Of a stretch of DNA of 23,027 nt, positions 9,265 to 16,892 are shown piece after piece. The stretch covers positions 1-23,027 of the forward strand of contig CAKQZO010000009.1 in the NCBI GenBank assembly GCA_934293835.1, in the 5' to 3' direction. Both the position numbers and the translations under genes were made by a program. The stretch is from an uncultured Lacticaseibacillus sp. (GTDB lineage Bacteria; Bacillota; Bacilli; Lactobacillales; Lactobacillaceae). The first letter of the stretch is position 1. Each line of letters starts with the position of its first letter. Below the pieces are notes generated by a model. The model was not told where the DNA came from, made no database searches, and saw nothing but the letters and a program-made list of their open reading frames with translations.

Positions 9265-9344
9265 TAATCGCCTCCAATATTTAGACATCTAAAGTCTTCC
9301 CGACCCTACTGTTAAATTATATAAACAATTATGGTGTTGCTTTC

Positions 9345-9382
9345 GGAAAAATTTGCAAACGTTTTCGTTAGCAAATTTTTCC
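9345..9382. terminator. Large inverted repeat, probable bidirectional terminator
   Basis: Arms 9345-9361 (ending TTTGCAAACG) and 9366-9382 (starting CGTTAGCAAA) pair at 16 of 17 positions around a TTTT loop, with A and T tracts in the stem base. It lies between the convergent LacD-like and TauE genes, as expected for a shared terminator. The left arm also contains a cre-like TTGCAAACGTTTTCG (9353-9367), so an operator role is an alternative. The rest of 9265-9481 shows no gene. Confidence 0.6.
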
Positions 9383-9481
9383 TTCGCCTCCCTAATATCA
9401 AACTGCTTCTTCTTATACTCACAAAACCTCTTTATTATAAAGCATCTTTATGTACAAATCCGGATATAGTAACCGTTTTCC

Positions 9482-10264
9482 CTAAACCACCAATCGCACC
9501 CCATTAACCACATTCAGCACCAACACACCCAACACAGTCACTCGGTACAACAGCAGCACCCGCTTCGATGAGATTTTACTACTCAATACCGCACCAAAAT
9601 AGCCACCACACACTGCCGCCACGCCAATGAATAGCAACACAATACCAGAGATCTGTATGCTGTGAATCATCGGCACGCTACTAGCAATCTTGGCGAGCTG
9701 CGAGAAGAAGATGGTGATGATCGAATAGGTGGTTGCCGTCTTGGGTCTGAACGAAAATACCGCGATCAACAATGCCACGTTGATTGGACCACCACCGATA
9801 CCTAACAGCGTTGCGATTGCACCAAGACCGATCCCGCTGAGAAACAACAACCACAATCGTAGCTGTGGTGTAAATTGCAAGTTTAGTGGCCGCGTGAAGA
9901 TCAGTGCCAACACCAGTGTGATGATCAGTAACACGATCTGAATTAAGTTAACCGTATGCTCGTTAGGTAGCCAGCGCGTCAATGCAACCAACAACCAGTT
10001 GCCTAAGATACCACCGATAACTGATCCGACCGCTAGGCGTAAGGCCTCTCCCCATTGAATCTGGATGCCGTTTTTGGCTTGCTTATACGTTGAGACCAAC
10101 GACATGATGAACACCGCAAAGCTCGAGTAGAAATTGATTGCTAACAACGTGCTGGCGCCGATTGCGTCTAGGGCGGGCTTGATAATGACTCCGCCACCCA
10201 TCCCCGAAATCGCGCCGATGATATTTGCGCATAAGACGATGATAAAATAAATGATCCCGATCAC
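9482..10264 (-). CDS. TauE/SafE-family membrane transporter
   Basis: A 260-residue membrane protein with two repeated halves, each opening with a glycine-rich motif (ISGMGGGVIIKPAL near residue 20 and LLGIGGGPINVALL near 155), typical of the TauE/SafE (TSUP) family of anion permeases. Members move sulfite, sulfoacetate or other organic anions. It follows larC on the same strand and is not a standard lar gene, so it may carry a sulfur species or the hydroxyacid used by this pathway; this is inference. The start is uncertain: AGGAGG (10284-10279) is 14 bases from the GTG at 10264 but 8 from an in-frame ATT at 10270, and a stop lies just upstream. Confidence 0.85.
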   Translation of the reverse strand: MIGIIYFIIVLCANIIGAISGMGGGVIIKPALDAIGASTLLAINFYSSFAVFIMSLVSTYKQAKNGIQIQWGEALRLAVGSVIGGILGNWLLVALTRWLPNEHTVNLIQIVLLIITLVLALIFTRPLNLQFTPQLRLWLLFLSGIGLGAIATLLGIGGGPINVALLIAVFSFRPKTATTYSIITIFFSQLAKIASSVPMIHSIQISGIVLLFIGVAAVCGGYFGAVLSSKISSKRVLLLYRVTVLGVLVLNVVNGVRLVV

Positions 10265-10287
10265 GACAATAATGATCGCCTCCTATA

Positions 10288-10314
10288 CAAAAAGTGCCCA
10301 CCAGCTTGGTGAGC
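10288..10314 (-). terminator. Terminator-like hairpin between larC and the TauE gene
   Basis: On the - strand GCTCACCA (10314-10307) pairs with TGGTGGGC (10303-10296) around a 3-base loop, then comes ACTTTTTG. Four bases later the ribosome site of the TauE gene begins, so there is no room for a separate promoter; it may act as an attenuator. Confidence 0.8.
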
Positions 10315-10322
10315 GAGCTCGT

Positions 10323-11542
10323 TCACAACAATGGATAATGCGTCGCAATAGCCCCTAGACAATGCTGATACATGGCCATGAAGCTAACATGATTGGCCGA
10401 AGCCAATAGGCGTACCGATTCATATTCCGGTGTCACCTTGACTAGTTGGCGGTCTAAGAAGCCACATTTGACCTTCAACACGCCGATATCTAAGGCCAAT
10501 TCGTCAAAGCGTCGATCTAATATCGCCCGCGGCATCGCGACGCCTCGCACCCCAAATGTCGATGTCCCAATCAATAACTCCCGCTCAAAACGCTCGCGGT
10601 CTTGTAGCTGACACAACAACGTCAGCTGATAGCCTGGACGATTCTTCTTCATCATCACTGGTGTGTAATATACGTCCAGCGCCCCTTTGGCCAGCAAATG
10701 CTGAATCAGGTCTCCTAAGACTTCTCCCGTCGTATCGTCTAATTCACACGTCAGGCTATAGACCTGATCTTTTTTTTTTCGTCAACATCGAGTAATACCG
10801 CACGTAACACGTTGGGATGGGCGAATTGCTTCGTGCCAGCACCATAGCTGATTGCCTCAACGGTACCGTTGAGTTCTTCGACGAAATAATCAGTCAACGT
10901 TTTGACTAAAGCTGCGCCAGTCGGGGTCGTCACCTCACCTTCGATGTCAAAATCGCTGAGCGGCACTCCTCGGAGCATCTCTAAAGTTGCCGGTGCCGGT
11001 ACCGGGTACAGACCGTGGGCGACCTGTACCTTACCATGACCAGTCGGCACCGGTGTACACTCGATCTGCTCAACGCCCAACAAATCAATCGCGATGCAGT
11101 TCCCGATGATATCTATGAGCGAATCCATCGCCCCGACCTCGTGGAAGGCCACGTCTTCAAGCGGCACACCGTGGATCTTGCTTTCCGCCGCAGCAATCGT
11201 CGCAAATACCTTCTGACTCATGGCCTTGACGTGCGCGTTCAGGTCGCTGGTGTCGATCATCTGCTTGATTGCTGCGTAATGGTTGTGTTGATGACCAGCG
11301 CGTACGTGTTCATGCCGATGCCCGGTTGGTGGCAAAATCTCTGTGCCGAACGTCAATGTCAGATGATTGGCCGTGATGCCGTGTTGATTAACCGACTCGA
11401 TTGCCATCGTGAAGTCGAAATTGACGACCTTGCGTAACTCCTGCTGCACAACTTCGGCATCCGCACCTAGCCCACACAAAGCGGCCAGCGTCATATCGCC
11501 AGCGATTCCGTAACCACAATCAAGATATAATGTTTTAGTCAT
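10323..11542 (-). CDS. larC: Nickel-pincer nucleotide synthase LarC, expressed by -1 frameshift
   Basis: LarC is the CTP-dependent cyclometallase that inserts nickel into the pincer nucleotide. It is encoded in two frames. Part 1 (11542 to a stop at about 10754) gives 263 residues with the N-terminus YLDCGYGIAGDMTLAALCG, a His-rich linker (HRHEHVRAGHQHNH) and FHEVGAMDSLIDI. Part 2 continues in the -1 frame from 10769 to 10323. At 10775-10769 the zero-frame codons read A AAA AAG, the classic -1 slippery heptamer, within ten A bases. Slippage gives a product of about 406 residues, the expected LarC length. In Lactiplantibacillus plantarum larC1 and larC2 are likewise joined by programmed frameshifting. 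The ATG overlaps the end of larB by 8 bases. Confidence 0.93.
10769..10775 (-). promoter_or_regulatory. Programmed -1 frameshift site A AAA AAG in larC
   Basis: Codons 257-258 of the larC first frame form A AAA AAG. Without slippage the ribosome stops after five more residues. A possible stimulatory stem, ATCAGGTC (10768-10761) with GACCTGAT (10712-10705), begins right after the heptamer, with a 48-base loop. Confidence 0.85.
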
Positions 11543-12218
11543 GGTCAGCCACCTGATTCAGCCGGCGCAGCATCAAACCTGCCTGATACGCGGCCCCGAA
11601 CCCATTGTCGATGTTGACCACCGACAACCCTGATGAGCAACTCGTCAGCATCGATAATAGGGTCGTAATACCTTGAAGGTTAGCCCCATAGCCCACCGAT
11701 GTTGGCACCGCGATGACTGGCGCGTCGACTAGGCCTGCCAACACGGTTGGCAACGCCCCCTCCATACCCGCAATGGCAATGATCACGTCGGCTTCATTCA
11801 ACTCGGCCTCATAGCTCAACAGCCGATGCAATCCGGCAACACCGACATCATAAAGGTGCTCAACATGCATGCCCATCCACTTCGCAACGCCAATGGTTTC
11901 GCGGGCGATCGCCAAATCAGAAGTCCCAGCACACACCACATACACAGTACCAAGAGGCAATGTCGGATTAGCAAGTCCCGCCGTCAACAGTTGTGCCTGC
12001 GCATTATAGTGGAGACCGGTAAATTGTTGCTTGAGTACCGAATACTTCGCTTCATCGACACGCGTCGCCAATACCGGCTCGTCTTTATCCAATAAAACCT
12101 GCATGATCTGGGCAATCTGGCCAGCAGTCTTGCCACTACCATAGATGACTTCTGGAAAACCTTTACGGTTGACCCGGTCGACGTCGACCTTTGCGATATC
12201 AATATCGACAAATTTCAT
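11535..12218 (-). CDS. larB: Pyridinium-3,5-biscarboxylate synthase LarB
   Basis: LarB carboxylates nicotinic acid adenine dinucleotide at C5 and hydrolyses the phosphoanhydride, giving the dicarboxylated mononucleotide, the first step of NPN cofactor synthesis. The 227-residue protein has the N-terminal RKGFPEVIYGSGKT segment and a PurE-like C-terminal domain with AGTSDLAIARE, GMEGALPTVLAGLV, TSVGYGA and NIDNGFGAA. An in-frame upstream start at 12338 would run through a terminator and operator; ATG 12218 has AGGAGG 8 bases upstream and the correct N-terminus. It has its own promoter region after the larO terminator, and its end overlaps larC. Confidence 0.95.
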   Translation of the reverse strand: MKFVDIDIAKVDVDRVNRKGFPEVIYGSGKTAGQIAQIMQVLLDKDEPVLATRVDEAKYSVLKQQFTGLHYNAQAQLLTAGLANPTLPLGTVYVVCAGTSDLAIARETIGVAKWMGMHVEHLYDVGVAGLHRLLSYEAELNEADVIIAIAGMEGALPTVLAGLVDAPVIAVPTSVGYGANLQGITTLLSMLTSCSSGLSVVNIDNGFGAAYQAGLMLRRLNQVADHD

Positions 12219-12285
12219 GATGGTTTCCTCCTTACTCACAACGACAGAATAGCATCGGTAGTAATCGCGCTGTATCACTATCACT

Positions 12286-12297
12286 GCAAACGATTGC
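12286..12297. promoter_or_regulatory. Operator GCAAACGATTGC upstream of larB
   Basis: The 12-mer, within the near-palindrome TGCAAACGATTGCA (12285-12298), lies about 70 bases before the larB ATG. It is identical to sites before larMN and before the lacI-larE operon. It fits a LacI-family operator and nearly fits the CcpA cre consensus. Confidence 0.75.
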
Positions 12298-12316
12298 AAC
12301 GCCGCAAAAACAGCGC

Positions 12317-12350
12317 AAAAAAACACCACCAAAGTCAATCCTTGGTGATG
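12317..12350 (-). terminator. Terminator of larMN-larQ-larO
   Basis: CATCACCAA (12350-12342) pairs with TTGGTGGTG (12332-12324), with one G/T wobble and a 9-base loop, followed by seven T on the - strand. It begins 6 bases after the larO stop. Confidence 0.88.
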
Positions 12351-12355
12351 GTCAC

Positions 12356-13048
12356 TTACAGTTGCATCAGCTGTTCACGCTCTGATCCCGTCAATGCTTC
12401 GCTATCCACGTCCAAGACTAATCGGTGCGTCTCGTCTAGCGCCAACACGCGATCGACTAAGCCCATGATCTGCGAATAATTGTGACTGGACAAAATAATC
12501 GTCTTGCCTGCCTCTTTTAACACCGCCAGCAAAGTAAGTAACTGTTGCCGATAATGTGCCGACAGTCCCCCGAATGGTTCATCCAACAGAATGGTCTCAG
12601 GTCCCATCGTCAACACACACCCTAGCGCAACGAGTTTCTGCTCACCACCGGAAAGTTGATACGGCACTCGATCACGTAGCCGCTCAATCTTCAACAGCGT
12701 CAGCACATCGTCAACCCGTTGCGTAACCTCTGAAGTAGCCAATCCCAACTGCTGCGGTCCGAAGGCAAGTTCTGCTTGCACTGAATCAGTAAACAGCTGG
12801 ACACTGCTATTTTGAAATACCAAGCCCACTTCCTGTCGGAGCAGACCAAAATCAGGCTTTTGCCCCCGATACAATAAGGTGCCACTGCTCGGCGTCAGCA
12901 GACCCGTGAGCATTTTGAATAATGTTGATTTACCAGAGCCGTTAGGACCCATGAGCGCCACGCACTCACCCGCTTTAACTGTGAAGCTGATATCAGCAAG
13001 CCCGGCAGTCGTCGGATAATCATAGCTGAGTTTTTCTAATGTGAACAT
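12356..13048 (-). CDS. larO: Nickel ECF transporter ATPase LarO (CbiO-like)
   Basis: A 230-residue ABC ATPase that powers nickel uptake with LarMN and LarQ. It has Walker A GPNGSGKST near residues 34-42, signature LSGGEQK near 134-140, Walker B TILLDEP and a switch histidine in ILSSHNYS. The family is CbiO/NikO/EcfA. I chose the ATG at 13048 because GAAGGAGG ends 5 bases upstream and it follows the larQ stop; the longer frame from 13102 lies within larQ. A terminator follows the stop. Cobalt uptake is possible by family, but the lar setting argues for nickel. Confidence 0.94.
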   Translation of the reverse strand: MFTLEKLSYDYPTTAGLADISFTVKAGECVALMGPNGSGKSTLFKMLTGLLTPSSGTLLYRGQKPDFGLLRQEVGLVFQNSSVQLFTDSVQAELAFGPQQLGLATSEVTQRVDDVLTLLKIERLRDRVPYQLSGGEQKLVALGCVLTMGPETILLDEPFGGLSAHYRQQLLTLLAVLKEAGKTIILSSHNYSQIMGLVDRVLALDETHRLVLDVDSEALTGSEREQLMQL

Positions 13049-13059
13049 GGTGGCCTCCT

Positions 13060-13866
13060 TCAGTTCATCGCAAAGCCGATCGCCACAGCGATCAACGCAC
13101 AATCACCTGCCAGCATACGCCAGTCATATTGTCTCATGTGCCAAGCCGCTGGCACTGCCATGCCGGTATACCCGCGCAGTTGCATCGCGGCATACAACTC
13201 ACTAGCCTCGCTACGACTCGTCAGGTACAGTCGCCCCAAGACCTCACCCGTCAGCTTCAGGGGATGCGGTGGCGTGCCACAGCTACGCAATTGGACCGCC
13301 TGTAAGGTTTCTTGCATCCGCGCACCGAGGACATGGCTGTATTTGATCGTGATGTCTAACGTCAGCACAAACAGGCTCGGAACATGTAGCTGGCGCAAGC
13401 CGATCAGCAACTCAGCCCAGGTCGTTTGGTGGCGAAAAATCTGGACGGTCCCCATGACTAGCACGATTTTGAACACCCAAATAAGTGCAACTTCAGGCGG
13501 CGACCATAACAAACTAGGTAAACTGATCATCAAAGCAACCAATAGTGTTTTGATCAGCGACCACAAATACGCCCCGATCTGGGCAGCAGGCATCAACACT
13601 AGCTCACCCAGAAACAACAACGCTAACCCCCACAGCAGCAACATATTGCGACAGGTAACTGTCACCAGCACAAGCGCTAATAGGTGTATCAACTCCACCC
13701 ATGCACTCCGCCGCGTGTGCTGAATCACCCGTGGCTGGTTAAAATGCATCAATATGTGCTGCAGTCCGTGCAGATTACGCGTCAAGAACCGACTTCCGCG
13801 ACTAGGCACGCGGCTCCTTACGGGTTGCCTCAACCAACTAGGCAGATCAGGCTTGCTTACTTGCAT
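13060..13866 (-). CDS. larQ: Nickel ECF transporter membrane protein LarQ (CbiQ-like)
   Basis: A 268-residue T-component of a CbiMNQO-type transporter with several membrane segments (LIHLLALVLVTVTCR; LLLWGLALLFLGELVL). The C-terminal coupling helices end in A-x3-RG-type motifs (QAVQLRSCG, AAMQLRGYTG) that bind the ATPases. ATG 13866 has GGTGGAGG upstream and overlaps the end of larMN by 20 bases; an earlier GTG/ATG frame from 13899 gives an unnatural Trp/Arg-rich leader. The N-terminal 45 residues are basic and poorly conserved-looking. Translation is coupled with larMN upstream and larO downstream. Confidence 0.92.
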   Translation of the reverse strand: MQVSKPDLPSWLRQPVRSRVPSRGSRFLTRNLHGLQHILMHFNQPRVIQHTRRSAWVELIHLLALVLVTVTCRNMLLLWGLALLFLGELVLMPAAQIGAYLWSLIKTLLVALMISLPSLLWSPPEVALIWVFKIVLVMGTVQIFRHQTTWAELLIGLRQLHVPSLFVLTLDITIKYSHVLGARMQETLQAVQLRSCGTPPHPLKLTGEVLGRLYLTSRSEASELYAAMQLRGYTGMAVPAAWHMRQYDWRMLAGDCALIAVAIGFAMN

Positions 13867-14839
13867 GACGCGCCTCCACCAACTTGACCACCAACGCAAT
13901 CAAGAGTAACGCGGTCGCCGCTGACAAAAGATACCCCAGCGGTGCCGAGATACCACTCAAGCCATAATCGGCCATCACAGCATGCCAATCAAAGCCATGC
14001 GCCATGCCGCGAGGAATCGCCGCCGGCAAGCCATCTGCCTTCAGGTTATGCAGTAATTCTTGTTGTCCCCACTCGCCCCAAGCCGTTCCACTCGCCAATA
14101 AGCCCAACGGCGATAACACGGCCAGCCCGATCACGCCAGGCAACCAGAACTTCGCCAAGCCTCGCGCTGGGGTTGGATCTTGATAAAGCTCTTCCGGCGC
14201 GTGACTGTGCACGTAACGATACACCAGCCACGTTACTGCCGCTTCCAGCCAGCCGATCACGATCAGATGCACCCCAACCATCGCCGGGACACTGACACTC
14301 AGTGGATACGGGTTATACAGCGGCGCGCCGCTCGCCGACCGTGCAATCAACGGTTGCAGCCCTAACTCGATGCTAGCAGCCAACGCTGCAAAATTGATAC
14401 CCACATAGCCTCCAACAAAAGCCCCAAGCTGTGGATGGCGATACCTTTTAAACAAGGCGAAGACCCCATAACCAACGAATGGCATGATGAAGCCCATGTT
14501 AAAGACATTCGCGCCATACGCCAAGATCCCGCCGTCACCGAAGATGAATGCCTGAATCAGCAATGCTATCGATACCGCCAGACACGCCGACCAGGGTCCC
14601 AGCAAGATCGCCAATAATACGGCTCCGACAGCATGCGCCGTGGTCCCACCAGGAACTGGAACGTTAAACATCATCACCAAAAAAGCGAGCGCCGCCCCGA
14701 CCCCTAGTAATGGTACAGTCGCCTGCTTCGCCTTGATCTGTACACGCGTTTTCTTCAATGACACCGTCCATACCGGCACCATCGCTGCAATCAACGTCGC
14801 ACAAGTAGCCGGGCTCAAGTAATTGTCAGGAATATGCAT
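13847..14839 (-). CDS. larMN: Nickel-binding transport protein LarMN (CbiM-CbiN fusion)
   Basis: A 330-residue substrate-specific component of the nickel ECF transporter. The N-terminus MHIPDNYLSP is the hallmark of CbiM/NikM, where the free amine and His2 bind the metal, so the start must be ATG 14839 and not the frame opening at 14959. AAGGAG lies 8 bases upstream. CbiM-type membrane segments with GGTTAHAVGAVL (near 69-80) are followed by a CbiN-like C-terminal part with a PDGLE-like KADGLPAAIP near residue 274. It heads larMN-larQ-larO. Its leader carries a GCAAACGATTGC operator and a likely -10 TATAGT (14891-14886). Confidence 0.94.
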   Translation of the reverse strand: MHIPDNYLSPATCATLIAAMVPVWTVSLKKTRVQIKAKQATVPLLGVGAALAFLVMMFNVPVPGGTTAHAVGAVLLAILLGPWSACLAVSIALLIQAFIFGDGGILAYGANVFNMGFIMPFVGYGVFALFKRYRHPQLGAFVGGYVGINFAALAASIELGLQPLIARSASGAPLYNPYPLSVSVPAMVGVHLIVIGWLEAAVTWLVYRYVHSHAPEELYQDPTPARGLAKFWLPGVIGLAVLSPLGLLASGTAWGEWGQQELLHNLKADGLPAAIPRGMAHGFDWHAVMADYGLSGISAPLGYLLSAATALLLIALVVKLVEARHASKQA

Positions 14840-14925
14840 GGTCTTAAACTCCTTCGTTTGACGATAATGACTTCTCAACAATCTCACTATAGCCGCCAAC
14901 ACCTGATAACGGTTGCGCAACTTAA

Positions 14926-14937
14926 GCAAACGATTGC
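14926..14937. promoter_or_regulatory. Operator GCAAACGATTGC upstream of larMN
   Basis: This copy is identical to those before larB and lacI-larE. It lies about 87 bases before the larMN start and 35 bases upstream of a candidate -10 TATAGT (14891-14886). A further palindrome GTTGCGCAAC is next to it at 14912-14921. Confidence 0.75.
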
Positions 14938-15219
14938 GGGTATTTAATTGTCTTGTCATATCAAATTAAGAAGGACGATTTGTTATTTTACTGAGGCTGG
15001 CTGGCGGTGAATATACGCTTGTTTTCGATCCTATCTATTACAGCTTCGGCCATAGCCAGCGCGCTCACTGCTGGTGACATTTTCGGCATAAACTATGCGA
15101 TTCACTATTATCACACATATACGCATCCCGGTCGTCACGCTAAATAGAACCAGCAGCGCATGACCGGTAACCAAAATGTTGGCGTTGTTGCGCTCACCCT
15201 GTATTTTCCACCGTCACGT
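14938..15219 (-). other. Non-coding upstream region of larMN with hairpins
   Basis: No credible gene is present in this stretch. Read on the - strand it can form an imperfect hairpin closed by CCGGTC (15167-15162) and GACCGG (15133-15128), and a second stem GCTGGC / GCCAGC (about 15060-15055 with 15006-15001). I do not recognise a known riboswitch: no cobalamin-box or T-box motif was found. Its position before nickel uptake genes makes a metal-sensing leader or a long promoter region possible. Confidence 0.35.
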
Positions 15220-15255
15220 AAAAAAGGCGGTACTCCGATCGCTCGGAATGCCGCC
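15220..15255 (-). terminator. Terminator of the larA-homologue operon
   Basis: On the - strand GGCGGCATTCCGA (15255-15243) pairs with TCGGAGTACCGCC (15238-15226), with one mismatch and one wobble and a 4-base loop, followed by six T. It lies 174 bases after the larA stop; the stretch between holds smaller hairpins but no gene. Confidence 0.87.
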
Positions 15256-15428
15256 CACACCGTTTCACAGCGGCTGGTAAGACCACTGCTAGCGGTGAAA
15301 ATATCTTGTTTTATAACACTATCTAACTGTTACTTTATCATCGGGCAAACGAATTGTCTACCATCAATTAAAGCTCACACCGCACTCGAAATAATCTGCG
15401 ATCAAGCCGCCTTGAGACACGCTTGGAT

Positions 15429-16892
15429 CTATTGCACCGCCGGGTCTTCATCCGCCATCATCAGATGCACCGACATGGTGGTAAAAGTCTGCGGTAGGGC
15501 CAAGATGTTCGGGTGATCACCAACGATCTTCTGTTCAGCATCTTTCAGCGCCTCTTCGAAGGTCGCCCGCGTCTTAAGCCCCATCCCGCGTGCATAACCC
15601 GGTTTTTCGGCGCCAACGATGTAAATTGCGCTGGTATCTTTTTCCGCCAAACCCGCACAAGCCATCATGGAGAACCCATGGAACGGATGGAAGGCATTGG
15701 CAAAGCGATACTTGCGGATATATTCTTCATTGGTCCCGAAATATTCACCCAGCCGATTCATGTCGCTGAGCTTGTTCATGTTCATGCCGTCTTCCGTCCA
15801 GACCTTATACAATTCGCGCATATATGGCCACCGAGTATCATTGAAGAAACCATTACACAAGCTGGAACAGATGAAGACACAGTGATCAGACATGATCCGC
15901 TTGAAGCGGATGACCTGCGCGGACAGTGCCTGCATCAACATGATCGGATCCGTCCCCATCCCATCACCATAGTGGAATTTTTGCGGCATACCAAAGACGA
16001 TCACGTCATATTTCTTCTGCGCCCAAGGGACGAACGTCCGCTTGTTGGCTGTCTGCCAAGCATGCGGCTGAAATTCATGCGCCCAACCAGAATTGATTTC
16101 GATCTGGTCAGAATGACTGTCCAAAACCGCATCACAGCAGAAGAACTTTTTGCCCATCGACTTCTCTTGCCACTGCCCGATTTCATCAAACTTGTGGCGC
16201 ATGGTCGAATGCGTCGATACCGGCACGAAGTCTGGCTTATGCATGACTGCCGGCACGTGATGGGCGGCGATCGAGCGCCAGTGATTCAACCCGGTTGCAC
16301 AATGCTTATAACCACCGGAATAACCACCATAGGGGTTACCTTGCGTGTGGCCGATCATAATTGCAACATCGGCATCATAGACATATTTGTTCAAGAACAC
16401 CCGGTCACCAGACGCATCGGTACCACAATCAACGAGGTGTTCGTAATCTTCAGAATCATGGTTGATGATCTGATGTTGGTGCCAGAAGCGATAGAAGATA
16501 TCATCACCTAGGATCGTGTGGATTTCTTCTTGCGTATTCTTCGGATGTAAACCATTAGAGCAGATCAACAAAATGTTCTTGTCTGGCACTCCCACTTCGC
16601 CGAGTTGCTTCAAGATCAGCTTGATTGCCATTTTTCGATGCGAAGTCGGCTGATTGCCGCCCTTGACGATGTCTGGGAAAATAATCACGACTTTAGAATC
16701 AGGCTTGGCCAGTTTGGCCAAGGGGGCCATCCCCACCGGATGATTCAAAGACTCTAGATACGCCTGTTCCAGCTTCTCCGCCGGAATTCGTGGCGGATCT
16801 GGTACCGTCACCCCGGGAATAAAGACGTCTGTATCGTCTGGCAGTTGAGCCGCCATTTTTCCGGCACCATATTCAAATTCAAACTGCTTCAT
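15429..16892 (-). CDS. LarA-family nickel-pincer racemase/epimerase homologue, substrate unknown
   Basis: A 487-residue member of the LarA family (DUF2088 plus C-terminal domain), longer than the 424-residue L. plantarum lactate racemase. YGGYSGGYK places the cofactor-binding lysine (Lys184 in L. plantarum) at Lys196, and His212, 16 residues on, matches the nickel ligand His200. His116 (SNGLHP) fits catalytic His108. The second catalytic His, ten residues before the lysine, is Asn186 here. The substrate Arg75 of the TR motif reads Lys77 in PDIVKGG. It is therefore probably a divergent hydroxyacid or sugar-derivative epimerase. ATG 16892 follows GGGGTGG and overlaps the isomerase stop by 14 bases; a GTG at 16907 is an alternative. 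It is last in the lacI-larE-aldolase-isomerase operon. Confidence 0.88.
   Translation of the reverse strand: MKQFEFEYGAGKMAAQLPDDTDVFIPGVTVPDPPRIPAEKLEQAYLESLNHPVGMAPLAKLAKPDSKVVIIFPDIVKGGNQPTSHRKMAIKLILKQLGEVGVPDKNILLICSNGLHPKNTQEEIHTILGDDIFYRFWHQHQIINHDSEDYEHLVDCGTDASGDRVFLNKYVYDADVAIMIGHTQGNPYGGYSGGYKHCATGLNHWRSIAAHHVPAVMHKPDFVPVSTHSTMRHKFDEIGQWQEKSMGKKFFCCDAVLDSHSDQIEINSGWAHEFQPHAWQTANKRTFVPWAQKKYDVIVFGMPQKFHYGDGMGTDPIMLMQALSAQVIRFKRIMSDHCVFICSSLCNGFFNDTRWPYMRELYKVWTEDGMNMNKLSDMNRLGEYFGTNEEYIRKYRFANAFHPFHGFSMMACAGLAEKDTSAIYIVGAEKPGYARGMGLKTRATFEEALKDAEQKIVGDHPNILALPQTFTTMSVHLMMADEDPAVQ

Noticed and set aside
10323..11542. larC as a pseudogene
   Set aside because: The break is at a canonical A AAA AAG in the correct frame, and LarC is known to be made by frameshifting in a related species.
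12219..12338. N-terminal extension of LarB
   Set aside because: It would be translated from the larO terminator and operator region; ATG 12218 has an AGGAGG and the family N-terminus.
14840..14959. N-terminal 40-residue extension of LarMN
   Set aside because: It would destroy the metal-binding MHIPD N-terminus and lacks a ribosome site; the extension covers the operator and promoter.
14840..15219. Cobalamin riboswitch upstream of the CbiMNQO-like genes
   Set aside because: No B12-box or other conserved cobalamin riboswitch elements could be matched on the - strand.
15160..15516. 118-codon + strand frame between larMN and the larA homologue
   Set aside because: It runs antisense over the larA terminator and 3' end, has no ribosome site, and its product looks random.
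15513..16511. Long + strand frame opposite the larA homologue
   Set aside because: It is a shadow of the - strand gene, which has clear family motifs; antisense frames are common in GC-rich genes.
15429..16892. Calling the larA homologue lactate racemase
   Set aside because: Key substrate and catalytic positions differ, LarD and LarR are absent, and the operon partners are sugar-phosphate enzymes.
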